Shown in pieces: positions 20,201 to 33,003 of a DNA stretch of 64,000 nucleotides (position 1 is its first letter; the number at the start of each line of letters is the position of its first letter). The position numbers and the translations under genes were made by a program. Below the pieces are notes generated by a model. It had not been told where the DNA came from. It saw only the letters and a program-made list of their open reading frames with translations, and made no database searches. The DNA is from Aquila chrysaetos chrysaetos (lineage: Eukaryota > Chordata > Aves > Accipitriformes > Accipitridae), in assembly GCF_900496995.4 (NCBI RefSeq), contig NC_044012.1:24094759-24158758 (forward strand). Reading direction: 5' to 3'.

Positions 20201-23200
20201 GCTCGGGTCCGCGTCCTGGTGGACGGGAGTCTCTTGCTCCAGCGAACGACCCCAGACGATGCCGGCAAATACACCTGCATCCCCAGCAATGGGCTGTGGA
20301 AGCCGCCTTCTGCCTCAGCCTTCGTCACAGTGCTGTGTAAGAGCCCCACAGCCCCTCACGAGCCTGGGCCACGCTGTCAGCAGCTCCGCTCACGGAAAGG
20401 CCCTGCTGGGCCAGCCTGTGGAGGTCCCCACAGGCTGTGGTGGGAAGGAGGTACCCCTTCAGCTGCCACAGGGACCCTGGCCCCCTGCCGCCCTCATGCA
20501 GGCCCTGGCACCCTGTTTGTCCTCGCAGATCCAGCGCAGGTGACCACTATGCTCCCAGAGACCCACCTGCCCAAGGGGATGCAGGGTGTGATCCGCTGCC
20601 CCACCAGGGCCAACCCCCCTCTGCTCTCCGTCAGCTGGACGAGGGATGGGCGCCCACTGGAGCTGGACAAGGTACCACTGCTTGCACCCTCCCCTGCCTT
20701 CCCACCGCCCTGAGCCCCTCATCCTGACCCTGTGCCCCAATCTCCCAGCTCCCTGGCTGGTCCACAAGACCAGACGGCTCCATTGTCATTGCGATGGGGA
20801 ACGACGATGCGCTGGGAGTGTACACGTGTACCCCGTACAACAGCTATGGCACTGCTGGCGAGTCCCGGCCCACGCGTGTCCTGCTGAAGGTGAGGCTGGG
20901 CAGATGGGCACACTGCCCAAGTCCCTCGCCCAAGCTGCTCCCACCCTGCCGTGCTGAGCAGCCCAGGCACACTGCGTGCCTGCCGGCCTGCCTTGCTGCA
21001 GGTCTGCACCCTGTCCTGCCTGCCACCAAGCCCTTCACCATGTGTGCCTGTCTTCCAGGACCCCCCTGCCTTCACGGTGCGCCCTAAGGAGGAATACTTC
21101 CAGGAGGTGGGCCGGGAGCTGGTGATCCCCTGCGCCGCCCATGGGGATCCCCCCCCAACTGTCACCTGGCTGAAGGTAGGAGCCACCACTCTGGGGAAAC
21201 AGCTGAGACCTCCTGGGAGGCGGATGCTGCTTTTGGCCTCTGGGGCATCACTCTAGCACAGTCCCCATATCTGCGTCCCTGCAGATGCTACAGGGTCACC
21301 TCTCTCCTGGTTCCTGCAGTAGAAGGGGCTCAGGGCACTTTGCTTGTGTCGCCCCCTAAGAAACCAGGGAAAAAGTCCTGCCCCTCGGTTCCTAAACCAG
21401 CACCAGGGTGGTGGATCACGTTAGCTGTCCCAGCCCTGGGTGGGGTGGGTGGTTGCCCATGATCGGTGTGTCCATGCCTTGCCATGCAGGTGGGTAGCAT
21501 GGGGAAGAGTGGTGCCCAGGTGGATGGGAACAGCAGCCTCATCTTCCACCCGCTCGTCAAGGAGCAGCATGGTGTCTGGGAGTGCACGGCCACCAACCTG
21601 GTGGCCAGTGTCAGCACCACCACCTCTGTCCACGTGCTGGGTGAGTTGCTGGTCGCTGGTGGGCAGATGCTGTGGGTGCTGGGCTGCCCTGGGGTGGACA
21701 ACACCAGCCTCCCTGTGCTGGAAGGGATGGAAATGCCCCTGCATGACTGTTGTCTAAGCCACCCTGTCTGACAGGTCTTCTCTCTGCTTCTGCCACCAGG
21801 TACCAGTCCTCACGCTGTCACCAACGTCACTGTGCTCCCGCTCCTGCTGGCAGCCAATATCTCCTGGGAGCCGGGGTTTGACGGGGGTTATTTCCAGAGG
21901 TTCAGCGTCTGGTACACACCGCTGTGAGTCCCTGTGGGCAGCATCTGGTGTCCCACACCCCCTCTGCCCCACCAGGGGCCCTCAGTTCTGGACTCCCATT
22001 TCCCACATTTCCTCAGGGTGAAGCATCCACCCCGGGCCCATCATGACTGGGTGTCGCTCTCTGTGCCGGTGGGGGCTCAGCACCTCTTGGTGGAAAATCT
22101 GCAGCCAGACTTAAGCTACCAGTTCAGCGTCCTGGCCCAGAACAAGCTGGGCAGTGGCCCCTTCAGCCAGATTGTCACCTCTGTGCCCAGGGGTAAGAGG
22201 GGACCTGTGCGCTCCCCAAAGCAGCTCCTGTCCCCACAGAGCCCTCAAGCACTGAGGAGTCTCCTGTTTCTGCCCTGCTGTCCCCTCGCATTAGCTCCCA
22301 CACCATCGTCCCTTTTCTCCTCAGGCTTCCCAGTGACCACAGTGCCTCCAGAGCCGCCAGCCATGACCATGCGCGTCTTCCTGTCCCCGCCGCAGGCTCT
22401 GACTGCCAATGAGACTGTGCGTGGGGTCCTGCTGCAGTGGGAGCCCCCGGCTCAGTTCTCAGTGGCGCTGAGCGGCTATGCGCTGGAGCTGCGGCAGGGC
22501 AAGGGTGGCTGGGAGGTGCTGGACCGCTCCATCCCTAGCACGAAGACCCAGGTGCTGGTGCCAGGACTCATCAAGGTGGGAATTTCACCGGGTGCTCCCT
22601 GGCTGTGGGGCAGCTCAGGCGACGCAGCAAGGGAAGGGGATCAGATCTCCTGTGTCGCTGCTAGCCAGAGCTGGGGCCTCTGGCAGAGCCACTCGGCTCT
22701 GCAGCTGTGTGGGCTGAGGCTTGGCTGACCACTTGTACCAACAAGGCTAATGGCCCTCTGCTCCCCAGGACGCCTTCTATGAGTTCCGACTGGTGGCCTT
22801 TGCTGGCAGCTACATCAGCGATCCTAGCAACACGGTGAATGTCTCCACAGCAGGTAAGGCCTGGGCTGCTGCCCACTTGCTCTTCCTGCCCTGGGGATAG
22901 AAATCAGAGGTGTGAAGTGCCCGGCATGGTCTAGGATCTTCCCAAAGAGAAACCCCTTCACACTGCTCCCACCCCCAAGTGTCCCTGCTGCTAGACCAGG
23001 GTATACAGTGCCCAGAGCAGGACCCCCAAAGCTAACACCATGGGAACACCCATCTCCACATGTGGGTCTGGCATGACCTCAGTCTCACGGACCACGTAGC
23101 AGGAGAGCTCTGTGCAGAGCATCCCTGCTCCCAGTGCCTGGCACGGTGGAGGGCGTGGGTCCGCCTGAAGGCAGAGCAGCCCCAATGGGCAAGAGAGCTG

Positions 23201-26200
23201 AGGCTTTGCTGTTTATCTCTGTGGTGCCGGTAATGTGAGGGAGGCTGTGCCCACCATGCTGGTGTGCCCTGTGGGTAACTGAGCCTCTGATGGTGTCTCC
23301 TGTCTCACCCAGGCATGGAGGTGTATCCGTCTCGCACCCAGCTGCCAGAGCTCCTGCCGCAGCCAGTGCTGGCCGGGGTCGTCGGTGGGATCTGCTTCCT
23401 CAGCGTGGCCATCATCTTCAGCACAATGGCTGCCTGCATCATGAACCGCCGGCGTGCTGCCCGCATCCAGAAGCGAAGGCAAGGTAGGAGCTTGCTCCCC
23501 GGGTGCAGGTGCCTGGATGCCGGGGCTCCCGGAGAGCTCAAAGCGCCATGTGCAGGGCGGCAGGACCCGGTGCCCAGGGAGGGGACAGGCCAGCCTCAGG
23601 CTGGGTGGCTCCCCTGGGGCGGTAGCAGGGCTGAGCGGGTGCCCCAGTCTCCTCATCATCACTTTGAGTTGCTCGCCGTGTGATCCCCTTGTGTTCTCAT
23701 GACCTTCCAGATCCACCACTCGTCTTCTCCCCCAGCAAGAAGCTTCCACCTCCACAGTAAGTCATGCCATGCCATGCCATGCTCCCTCCCCATCCTGCTC
23801 CCTCCCCATCTCGCTGTGCTCCCTATCATTCACTCACTGCTGGCTGGGGGCAGAGGGACAGGCCAGGGGGCAGCCAGCCCCCCCCCCACCACCACCACCA
23901 CTGGCCGAGGGCTGGCCGCAGAGGGGGTGTTAGGAGAGGGGTGCCGGGGTCAGGGGTCCTGGGGTAGGGCTCCCCCGGGGTGCTGCCTCTGGGGAGTTTT
24001 GGCTGAAGGAAGGACCAGAAAGTGCAGGAGCAGGTCTGTCAAGCCCGCAGCAGCGGTGGCAGGGTCATGGTACCTGCTGCCAGATGCCTGGCACAAGCTC
24101 TCCTGGCACGGGGGGCAGCCGCACAAGCCCGGAGTCAGGATGGGGGTGCTATAGCAGCTCCCTTCTTCCTTACAGCAATTCTCATGGCTCTGGTAGCCCA
24201 GACAGCACCGTGAAGCTGAAGCTGCAGCCGTCTCCCTACCAGAGCCTGCGCCGGACGCTGCTGTGGGGCGAGAAAGCCGGCACCAGCCTGGGTCTCAGCA
24301 TCGCCGGGGCCGGCTCCCGGTACGCCATGTATGAGAGCCACGTCGGGGAGCATGTGCCCCTGGAGCGGATCTGCCGTGGCCCCGACGGGCGCTTTGTGGT
24401 GGAGACTGACACGCAGCCACAGGAGAGCAGCTTCGGGTCGCTGCCCTATGCTGAGCCAGAGCTGTACCCCCAGCAGGACCCCCAGGGCCCACAGCCCCAG
24501 CCCTACCTCCAGCTGCCCGCAGAGGAGGAGGAGGAGCACATCTGGCACAAGGGGGTCTCGCTGCGCCCCCGGTCCATGGGGCAGGCCCGCCGGGGAGCCC
24601 GGGCCGCCAGCTACCGCCGGGGCCGCTACTTCGGCTATGACAGCAGCAGCCCCGTGGATGAGGCCGCGCCATTGTGCATCATCAACATCAGCCCCGTGGC
24701 CTCCGCCGCGACTCTGCCTTACAGCGCCGTGGAGGAGCTGCGCGACAGCCCCAGCAGCACCGGGCCCTGCCAGAGCACCGCCAGCGCCCTGTGGGACTCG
24801 CTGCCCCTCGAGGGCTCCCCCCGGCTGCCCCTCAGCCCCCTGGCCTCCCCCAGCCCCAGCCTTGGGTGCAGCTGGCAGCCGGCTAGCCCCCCAGCCCAGA
24901 GCGGGATCCTCCAGTACCTGAGCCTGCCTTTCTTCAAGGAGATGTGTGTCGATGGTGACTGGCCGCCCCCGGAGGAGCCAGCAGAGCCCAGCCATGCCGG
25001 CGGCCAGCCAGAGCCCGCTGACAGCCCACCGCCTGCCCCGTCGGGGTCTGGGGGCTCCCTGCAGCACGTGGGGCGGACGCTGTGCCCGGACTGCATCGAC
25101 ACCTGTGCCAACGCCACCTCTCCCCCAGCTGCCACTTTCCTCAAACCCCCCAGGCTGCCGGTGGGTCCTGCCAAGGCCTCGCTGCCTGGCACTGCCGCCT
25201 GGCCCAGCTCCCCCAGCCCAGGGGCCAGCCTGCGGCCCCCCACCCAGCCGGCTCACCGCCTCCCCGTTGGTGGTGGCAGGACTGAGGCCATGCCCTCAGC
25301 TGGCACCATAGAGCCTGGCTGGGCACCGGGCAGGCCACCGGATCCTGCCCCCCTGGAGAAGCTGCCGCGGGGCAGTTTGACCAGCCAGAGCAGCGGCCGG
25401 GGCAGTGCCTCCTTCCTGCGGCCCCCCTCGCTGGCACCATCCCTGGGGGGAAACTGCCTGGGCACCCCGCTCGGGGACAGGGGCAGCTGGCACGGTGGAG
25501 GCTTGGCAGCGGAGGAGGGCAGGGCAAGGATGGATCCAGCCCTCAGTGGCACCGGAAAGAGGTGAGCCGCGGGCAGGACGCCGGGGACGAGCCGGCTCAT
25601 GCCGGGGCATCTCTCAGCCTGTCCCACAAGGCTTGGCCGGGGCATCCTGCTGTGGAGCCGCCCTGCTGCCTCCCAGCTCCTGTGGCACCCTGGCCACTGC
25701 TCCCTGGGGACACCCCCTACGGCATCCCCACCGTCCCTGCCCCTGGAGACCACCCCAGCTCTCCCCCCAGCATCCCTGCCTGCCCTCTCACCCACGGCCT
25801 GCTTCCCCCTGCGTCCCCACATCCCTTGGCGTGCCTGTGTGGGGACTGTCCTGATGCCCATCATCCCCACAGGAGGAACACCTCGGTGGATGAGAACTAT
25901 GAGTGGGATGCAGAGTTTGCCCTGGAGTCGGACATCCTCGAGGCGCTGCAGCTCTACCGCAGCGGGGACCCGGCGCGGCCTGTCTCCACCATTGTCCTGC
26001 GCGACCTGGAGCGGCAGAGTGAGTGCAGGACCCCCGCAACCCCCAACCGTCACGGCCCCGCGGGGCTGTCCACCACCCTTCTTCCCAGGGCGAGGCCATT
26101 GGGAAAAGGGGGTGGCAGGGCCCTTTGGCACCCACAGCCCTGGGGGTGGCCCCGCGGGTGGGTGGGTGGGTGACGCATCTGGGCCGGACGCTGCCTCTCT

Positions 26201-26402
26201 CCTCGCAGAGCCCAGCGGCGGTGGCTCCTCCCCGGTGAGCTCGGTGTCGGCGGAGGCGTTGGCGGCGGGCGGCCCCCCGGGGCGCAGCAGGGCCCTGCGC
26301 CAGGAGCTGGTAGCGTCCCGGCACCGCAGGGAGGTGGCCCGGCAGCGGCTGGGTCCCCGCGGGTGCTGTGCTGAGCGCTTTGAGCTGGCCACGCTGCTCT
26401 AG
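14251..26402 (+). CDS. IGSF9: Immunoglobulin superfamily member 9 (Turtle homolog)
   Basis: Neuronal type I membrane adhesion protein of the Turtle/Dasm family, involved in dendrites and inhibitory synapses. Twenty coding exons: 14251-14308, 14575-14766, 18876-19028, 19166-19317, 19548-19665, 19851-19992, 20191-20336, 20529-20671, 20749-20889, 21059-21175, 21490-21640, 21800-21923, 22017-22192, 22325-22575, 22769-22853, 23313-23483, 23711-23756, 24176-25561, 25873-26018, 26209-26402. All junctions are GT/AG with matching phase; product 1,363 aa (human 1,179). Signal peptide about 1-18, five Ig domains to about residue 504, two FN3 domains to about 716, TM about 734-760, then a long tail. Landmarks shared with human: EWVRFGFVLPIF, KEEYFQEVGRELVIPC, SLTSQSSGRGSASFLRPP, RRNTSVDENYEWD, and a C-terminal ATLL that can act as a PDZ ligand. 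The tail exon of 1,386 nt accounts for most of the extra length. Intron 2 is 4.1 kb, the others short. Confidence 0.95.
14767..18875 (+). other. IGSF9 intron 2, nothing else recognised
   Basis: 4.1 kb of GC-rich intron between the two exons of the first Ig domain. I saw no extra exon, RNA gene or transposon fragment. Open frames on both strands have no family signature. The large size relative to the other introns of the gene, at the domain-1 split, may leave room for regulatory sequence. Confidence 0.5.
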
Positions 26403-26448
26403 GGACCCCCGGGACCTCCTGGGCTGGGCAAGAAGGATGCTGGGGTGG

Positions 26449-26454
26449 AATAAA
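26449..26454 (+). terminator. Poly(A) signal of IGSF9
   Basis: Canonical AATAAA 47 bases after the IGSF9 stop codon, giving a very short 3' UTR. Confidence 0.8.
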
Positions 26455-26779
26455 GAGGCGTGAGAGCAGCACCCGCTCCTGTGTGGCAGGCAGGGGCACG
26501 GGTGCCCCCCCCCCCGGGCACTCCCCCCCACCCCGGGCACCCACCATCCCCTGCCCGAGGGCACCCTTGTCCCTTCAGGGTCCTGCCACTATCCCCCCCC
26601 CCAACCCATCCTTGTGCTCCCCGCATCCCTCACCGTGTCCCACCTCCTCCTACTCGCGCTGCGTGTGTCATGTCCGTCCGTCCGTCCCCTCCCCGTCCCT
26701 ATGCTTTGTGCAGGCTCCCCTCCTGGTGCCCCCCTGAAGGGTCTCCCACCCGCTCCCCGCAGCCCCCTCCCTGCCCCGT

Positions 26780-26960
26780 GCTCCCCCTCCTTCTCGGGCT
26801 GCGGGCGGGGCGGGGTCTGGCTGCAGCTCCACGCGGGGCGGGGCCTGCGCGCCTCGTTCCCTTATATGGCCATGCCACGGGAGCGCGTCACGGGGGCGGG
26901 GCCTAGAGCGCACTTCGTCACCCCCGGCCCTGGGGTGTTCCGGGTGTCGCTCGTGGGCTG
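26780..26960 (+). promoter_or_regulatory. Promoter-like cluster with a CArG box
   Basis: A perfect SRF site CCTTATATGG at 26860-26869 is surrounded by GC boxes (GGGCGGGGCGGGG, GGGGCGGGGCC), CGTCAC half-CRE words and an ETS-like TTCCGGG. This resembles promoters of serum-response or muscle genes. No coding exon starts nearby; the next gene, TAGLN2, belongs to an SRF-responsive family but its first exon is 2 kb further on. It may be a distal TAGLN2 promoter or enhancer. Confidence 0.4.
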
Positions 26961-28640
26961 TGCCACGGGTCACGTCGGGTCGCACCGGGCTGTGCCCCGG
27001 GTCCGCCCCGTCTCCCCCCCGGGTCCCGCCCATGTGTCACCCCCGTCTGCCCCGCCAAGTTGACCCGTGTCACCCCGTTCTGCCCATCAGGGTCGCCCCC
27101 AAACCTGCACTGCATCACATCGTGTCCCTGGTCCGGCCTTGTGTCCCCCTCATCCTGCCCCACGTCCCCGGCATCAGCCCTGCTCCCCTGATCCTCCCCC
27201 GTGTGCCCTAGGGGTCCTGCTTGGGCTGCTCCTGCATTGTCCCTGGCTGCAGTCCCTGAGCATCCTGCCCTGTACCCCCCCACCTCCGTGTCATCCCCAG
27301 CCCTGTCCCCCTGGGTCCTGCCCTGTGCCACCCTGTTCCACCCCCTGGGGTCCTGGCCCCTGCCACCCCCGCTCTGTGCCCTGGAGCTCCTGCCCCCTTT
27401 TGCCCCCACACTGCCCCCAGGGGTCCTGTCCCCAAAGCACCCTCTGTTACCCCCTGCCTTCCCTGGCCGAGTCCTTCCATGATCCTGCCCCCATGTCACC
27501 GTTTTCCTGATCTCTGTATCATCCCTATGGGACCTGCTCCCTGTATCACACCCCTCCTGCTCCACCTGTCACCCTGGGTCTCCCCCTCGCCCCGGGTGCT
27601 GTTCCCCAGGTCCTGCCACTGTGCCACCCCTATTCCTTCACCTCTATGTCACCCCCTGACCTTGTCACCCCTGTCCCATGGGTCACCCTGGTTCCCTATG
27701 TCATGTGCCACCCCCTGGTCCCCTTATCCATGTGTCCCTAAGCCATACATCCTGGTCACCGAAGCCATGGGAAACCCCACTGGAAATCCCCAGGGGACAC
27801 CCACAACGGGGGGGGGGCAGGTATGGGGTATGGGACAACATGCAACCTCCCATGTGGCACCCGTGGGTGCAGGATGCGCCCTGGCCACCGGGGGGGGGGG
27901 AACACTCCAAGGCTGCTCCTCACCATGATGGAGTCCTCACAACCGAGCTCCAGAAGACAGTGGCACCTTGGGCTGGCTCAGGAGGGTGGGTGCTGAGCCC
28001 AGGACAAATTTCGGGTGCTGAGGGGTGGGTGGGGTCATAGAGACGCCACAGCGGTGGCCTTGCCACCCGTTCCAGAGGCGGATGGTGGCTTCAGGCTGAG
28101 GTTTTGTTTGTTGTTTTGGTTGTGCTTCCCATGGAGACGGGACTTGTGCAAGGGCCATCACCCCTCCCTGTGCTGCCAGGGACACTGTGGGTGCTGGGGA
28201 GGCTGTGTTCCTGTGGGTCCTGCAGCCCCGAGCTGTCCCCCTGCCACCATGGCCAGGCCCTGGCGGTCCCCACCGCCACAGCAGGGCCCTGGCACCCACC
28301 ACGTCCCCTTCCACTGCAGTGACTGTATCCCCTGCTACTACAGCTGAGCCCTGTCCCCATCACAGCCTTGTCCCCTACTGCCACCGTGCCGGGCTCTTGT
28401 CTCCACCTTGGTCATCACAGCCCCCATATCCCCCTGCCACTACAGCCACCCTCTCCCCACCAAAACCCTGATGTCCCTCGAACGCTATGGCCAGCCTGCC
28501 CTCACCTTGGCTGCCACAGCCACCCTGTCCCCACCACAAGCCCTGTGTCACCCTGCCACCACGGCTGCCTCGTCCCCACACAGCCCCTCTGCCCCCATCA
28601 CGACCCCTCTATGCCCCCCACTACCACGGTCCCCTCCCCG
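26961..28640. repeat. C-rich degenerate minisatellite tract
   Basis: About 1.7 kb in which phrases such as GTCACCCCTGTCCC, CCTGCCACCCCCG, CCCCCTGCCACCA and GGGTCCTGCCC recur at irregular 30-60-base spacing, with homopolymer G runs near 27810 and 27890. Copies are too diverged for a clean unit. Frames on both strands give low-complexity Pro/Thr/His-rich peptides. No gene seen. Confidence 0.55.
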
Positions 28641-28852
28641 GCCCGGGCCGGAGCCCTCTCCCCGCGGGGCCGCCGGGCGGGGCGGGGCGGGGCTGCCCGG
28701 GGTGCGGTGGCGGCGCGGCCCCGGCCCGGCGGACCCGCCCCGGGAGCGGGCGGTACCGGGCCGCCCCCGGCCGCGCTGACATCAGCCGTGAAAAGGGCGC
28801 GGGCGGCGGCATCCGCCACTGCCGCACCGGGAGCGCGGGATAGGCGCCGCAG
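28640..28852 (+). promoter_or_regulatory. TAGLN2 promoter and 5' untranslated exon
   Basis: CpG-rich sequence with GC boxes (GGGCGGGGCGGGGC near 28675), a CRE/AP-1-like TGACATCA at 28777-28784, and a good donor, CGCAG|GTAGGG, at 28852/28853. Mammalian TAGLN2 has a non-coding first exon with the start codon in exon 2, and the coding exon here has an acceptor ending at 31275 just 19 bases before the ATG. The untranslated exon is therefore placed to end at 28852; its 5' end is unknown. Confidence 0.55.
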
Positions 28853-29269
28853 GTAGGGAGGGGCGCGGGCAGCGGGCAGCGCCCGCGGGCACCGGGCGGC
28901 AGGTGGGGACGGGGACCCGGGATCGGGATGGGGACCGGGATGGAGATGGAGATGGGGACCGGGACGGGACCGGCCGGTCTGCCCTAAAATGGCCGGGGCC
29001 GCGCTGCCCCGGGGTCCCGGAGCGGGACCGGTCCCCCGGGGTGCCCGCCCCGCTCCGCCCCGCCGGGGTAACGGCTCCGGGCAGTGCCGGGCGCCGCGCC
29101 CGCGGAGCCGCAAGGACACGCGGCCGCGCCCGGGAAGCGGGACCCGGGTGCGGCTTCCGGCCCCGCCGCTCCGGGCGCCCCGGGGGCGCGTCCGTCCTGC
29201 GGCTGCGGTCCCTCGGAGTCGGCGCGGCGACCCCGGCGGCCTCCTCGCGGCCCCCCGGGTGGCCGTGTC

Positions 29270-29830
29270 CCCGCCAGGCTGGGTCCAGTCCCCTCCCCGG
29301 TATCCCCCCGATGCCCCCCCCGGTGCCTGCGGGGTCCCCAGGGTGGCCCTGTCCTCCATACGGTCACCTCCCCGCCGACCCTGGGCTGGCTGCGGGGTCC
29401 CCAGGGCGGCTGTGTCCCAGCCGGGCGTTCCCTCCCCGCTGGCCTCGGGGGTCTATGGGGACCTCAGGGTGGCCGTGCCCTGGGTACAGTCCCCTCCCTG
29501 CTGCCCCTAGGGTATCTCGGGGGTCCCCAGGCTGGCCCTGTGCTGGCTGGAGTCCCCTCCCTGCTGGCACTGGGAGGGTCTGTGTGGTCCCCAGGGTGGC
29601 TTGGTCCCAGCTGGGCTGGTTATAGTCCCCTCCCTGCTGGTCCTCGGAGACCTATGGGGTCCCCAGGCTCTCTCTGGGGACACCCGGGTGGCTGTATCCC
29701 AGCTGGGATCCCCTCCACGCTGCCCCCGGGGCTGCGATGGGCTCCCTAGGGTGGCCGTGCCCCGGCCAGGCCGGGTGCAGCCCCCTCCTGCCGTGTCCGT
29801 GGGGTCCCCAGCGCAGCGGTGGCGCAGCTG
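29270..29830 (+). repeat. About 64-base minisatellite in TAGLN2 intron 1
   Basis: Roughly eight copies of a unit built from GGGGTCCCCAGGGTGGCC, a CCCAGCTGGGCTGG segment and AGTCCCCTCCCTGCTGGC. The GGTCCCCAGG phrase recurs near 29333, 29397, 29521, 29586, 29655 and 29802, with a divergent copy near 29455, giving a spacing of about 58-80 bases. Confidence 0.75.
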
Positions 29831-31255
29831 GGCTGGGTCCGGCCCTCCCCTCCGTCTGGGCAAGCCCCAGCTGTGTCGGGAAATCAGCCCTGTCTGCACC
29901 AATTTCAGCTCCTCTTTGTTTCCCAACTGGCTTGGCCCCCGGCCGGGCGCTCCCCGCGCTCCGGGAAAGCTGGCTCCCTCCCTGCAGGGGCTGCCCGCGC
30001 CCCAGCCCTCGCCCTGGGGAGCCCAACAGCGACCAATGGCTTTGGGGGGACACCCGGCTGGCCCGGGGCAGCCTGCGGTCACGGGGTGGCTGCGGTGCTG
30101 GGACTTCAGACGGCTGACCCGCTGCTCCCGCTGGCTTCCCCGGGGGCTTGGGGTTGATTTTCCTCCTGTCCCCATGAGCCAGGGTGGCTCATCCCCTGGC
30201 TGCTCCTGGTGTCAAGGAGCCCCAAGCCTGAAGCTAGGCATGGTACAGGGTCAAGCCTGAAGCCAGGCATGTGACAGGGTCGAGCTCTGTCCCAAACTGA
30301 GTCTGGTCCCCCCAGGTGTGGGCTGGGCTGCCCCAGGCCGACAGCTGTCACACGTCCCCAGCTGGGACACGGGCACCGGGGCTGCCAGGGGCACCTGCAC
30401 CCCTGGGGGCAGCAGCACATGCTCCCGCTTCTGCGTGCCAGGGTGCCCCCAAATGCCAGGAATGCAGGTCTGGGCATGGGGAGCAATGCACAGCCCGGGC
30501 AGCCTGGCGTACCCACTCTGTCACTGGTGGGCAGAGGGGCTTCAGACCACCCCAGGGCTTGGAGCACCCTGGCTGCATGGGCAGGGCAGCGCTGGTCCAC
30601 TCGCATCCCCCTGTGGGCACCTTGCACAACCTCCATCCTTCCCGGCACGGGTGGCACTGGTTCCGGTGCCACCTTGGCAAGGGCAATGCCTGGCCACAGG
30701 GCCTGCCAGGTCAGGTCCGGCTCCCCTGCCAGAGCGAGGGCATCGCTGCCGGCAGCCCCAGGCCCCGTGCTCCTGAGCCGGTCCCGGATCTGGCACCCGG
30801 CCCAAGCAAATGGGTGAGCTTCACAAACAAGCTTCGACCAGCAGCGAGCACCTGCCAAGTCTGCACGCGCTTGGCGGGGCTGAGCCGCGGGGACAGGGAT
30901 GCTTGGGGCGGAGGGTCCAGCCCCAGCACTGAGGGGCCATGGTGCTGCCCACCCTGCCCAGGGCCGAATTGCGCCATCACCCTTGGATGGGCACGGACCC
31001 ACTGCCCGCTCCTGGCCGGCTGGGCAGGAAGCAGGCAGGGCAGGGCAGAGCCCGGGCAGTGCCTGGCACGGGTGATAAGGCTCCATGCCGGACGTCCAGG
31101 CAGCCTGGCTGGGCAGGATGGGGCCCTGCCATGCTGCTTGGGGAGCAGCTACTGTGTCTGCTGTCACCCACTGTCCCTGAGGGGCTCCACCATGCTGCGG
31201 GCACAGGGCCATGCCTGTCTCATTCCGAATGCCCCAGTGCCACCAGAGCCGCTGA

Positions 31256-32123
<868 letters not shown>

Positions 32124-32453
32124 GCGCCCACGCTGCCCCCCGGCTGCTGCCGGCACGGCCCCCCCAGGCCCTGCCTGTGAGGGGCCCCCCGGGGCCAGCC
32201 CCCAAACTGCCTTAACCCCCCCCGCCCTTATGGACCAGCCAGCTGTTCCCCGGCCCGGGCGCCCACCCCCCTGCCAGTATTTCCAGGACCAAAGTCTTTT
32301 TTTATTATTATTATTTTGCTGGGCACATGTGAGGGAAGGGGGCTGCTGCACTCCCCCCCCCCCACCGCTGCACCTGCAACCCCCCAGTGCCTTGGGGGCC
32401 GTGGTGCCACCCCAGCCCTGCCACTGTGCTGGGGGGGCGACCCCCCCCACCCC

Positions 32454-32459
32454 AATAAA
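32454..32459 (+). terminator. Poly(A) signal of TAGLN2
   Basis: AATAAA about 330 bases after the stop codon. The 3' UTR upstream contains a T-rich (TTATTATTATTATTTT) patch near 32303. Confidence 0.8.
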
Positions 32460-32479
32460 CGGCTCCTCTTCTTTCCAGG

Positions 32480-32815
32480 CCTGAATAGTCATGATGGGGG
32501 GAGGGGGGGACACCTGGGCTGGAGTGGGGGGCACAAGACCCCTGGGTGAGGGGAGACCCCGGGGCAGAGGGGGGTGGGGGGACCCGGGCCCAGGGGTGGT
32601 TGAGGGGACCCCAGCCTGGGGGCGCAGGGACCCCACTGCCTCGCTCCACAGCATGGTGGCAGCCAGGCCACGCGGAGGGGCGGGGCAAGGGCCGAAGGGG
32701 CGGAGCTGATGGAGCAGGGCAAGGGCTGAGAGGTGGGGGCGAGAGGGGCGGGGCAAGTGCTGGTGGGCGGGGCTGGTTGGCGGGGGCGGGGCAGTGGCTG
32801 ACTAACCCGTGCCTG
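32480..32815. repeat. G-rich simple and tandem repeats before CFAP45
   Basis: GGGGGGACCCGGGCCCAGGGG-type words and GGCGGGGC(A)AGGGC units (GGGGCGGGGCAAGGGC, GGGGCGGGGCAAGTGC) recur before the CFAP45 promoter. No gene. Confidence 0.5.
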
Positions 32816-32929
32816 AGCACACACACCGCCCTCTCCACCACAGAGCGCGCCCTCCCACCGTCCAGCGCGGCCGTCCGGCCTCAGCCCCGCCCCCGTGCGC
32901 GCGCTCGGGAACGCCCCGCCCGCGCGCCG

Positions 32930-32977
32930 GTTGCCAGGGGAGCGGGGGGGGGGGGGGGGGCGCGTTGCCACGGCGAC
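32930..32977 (+). promoter_or_regulatory. RFX X-box sites in the CFAP45 promoter
   Basis: GTTGCCACGGCGAC at 32964-32977 differs at two positions from the palindromic RFX X-box GTTGCCATGGCAAC and ends 26 bases before the CFAP45 start codon. A second half site, GTTGCCAGGGG, begins at 32930. Between them is a run of 17 G residues (32944-32960). RFX factors drive motile- and primary-cilium genes. Confidence 0.6.
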
Positions 32978-33003
32978 GGTCAGCGGCTGCCGAGCGGAGC
33001 GGG

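Noticed and set aside
24135-25256. 373-codon open frame antisense to the large IGSF9 exon
   Set aside because: Shadow of a GC-rich coding exon; the plus strand matches IGSF9 motifs.
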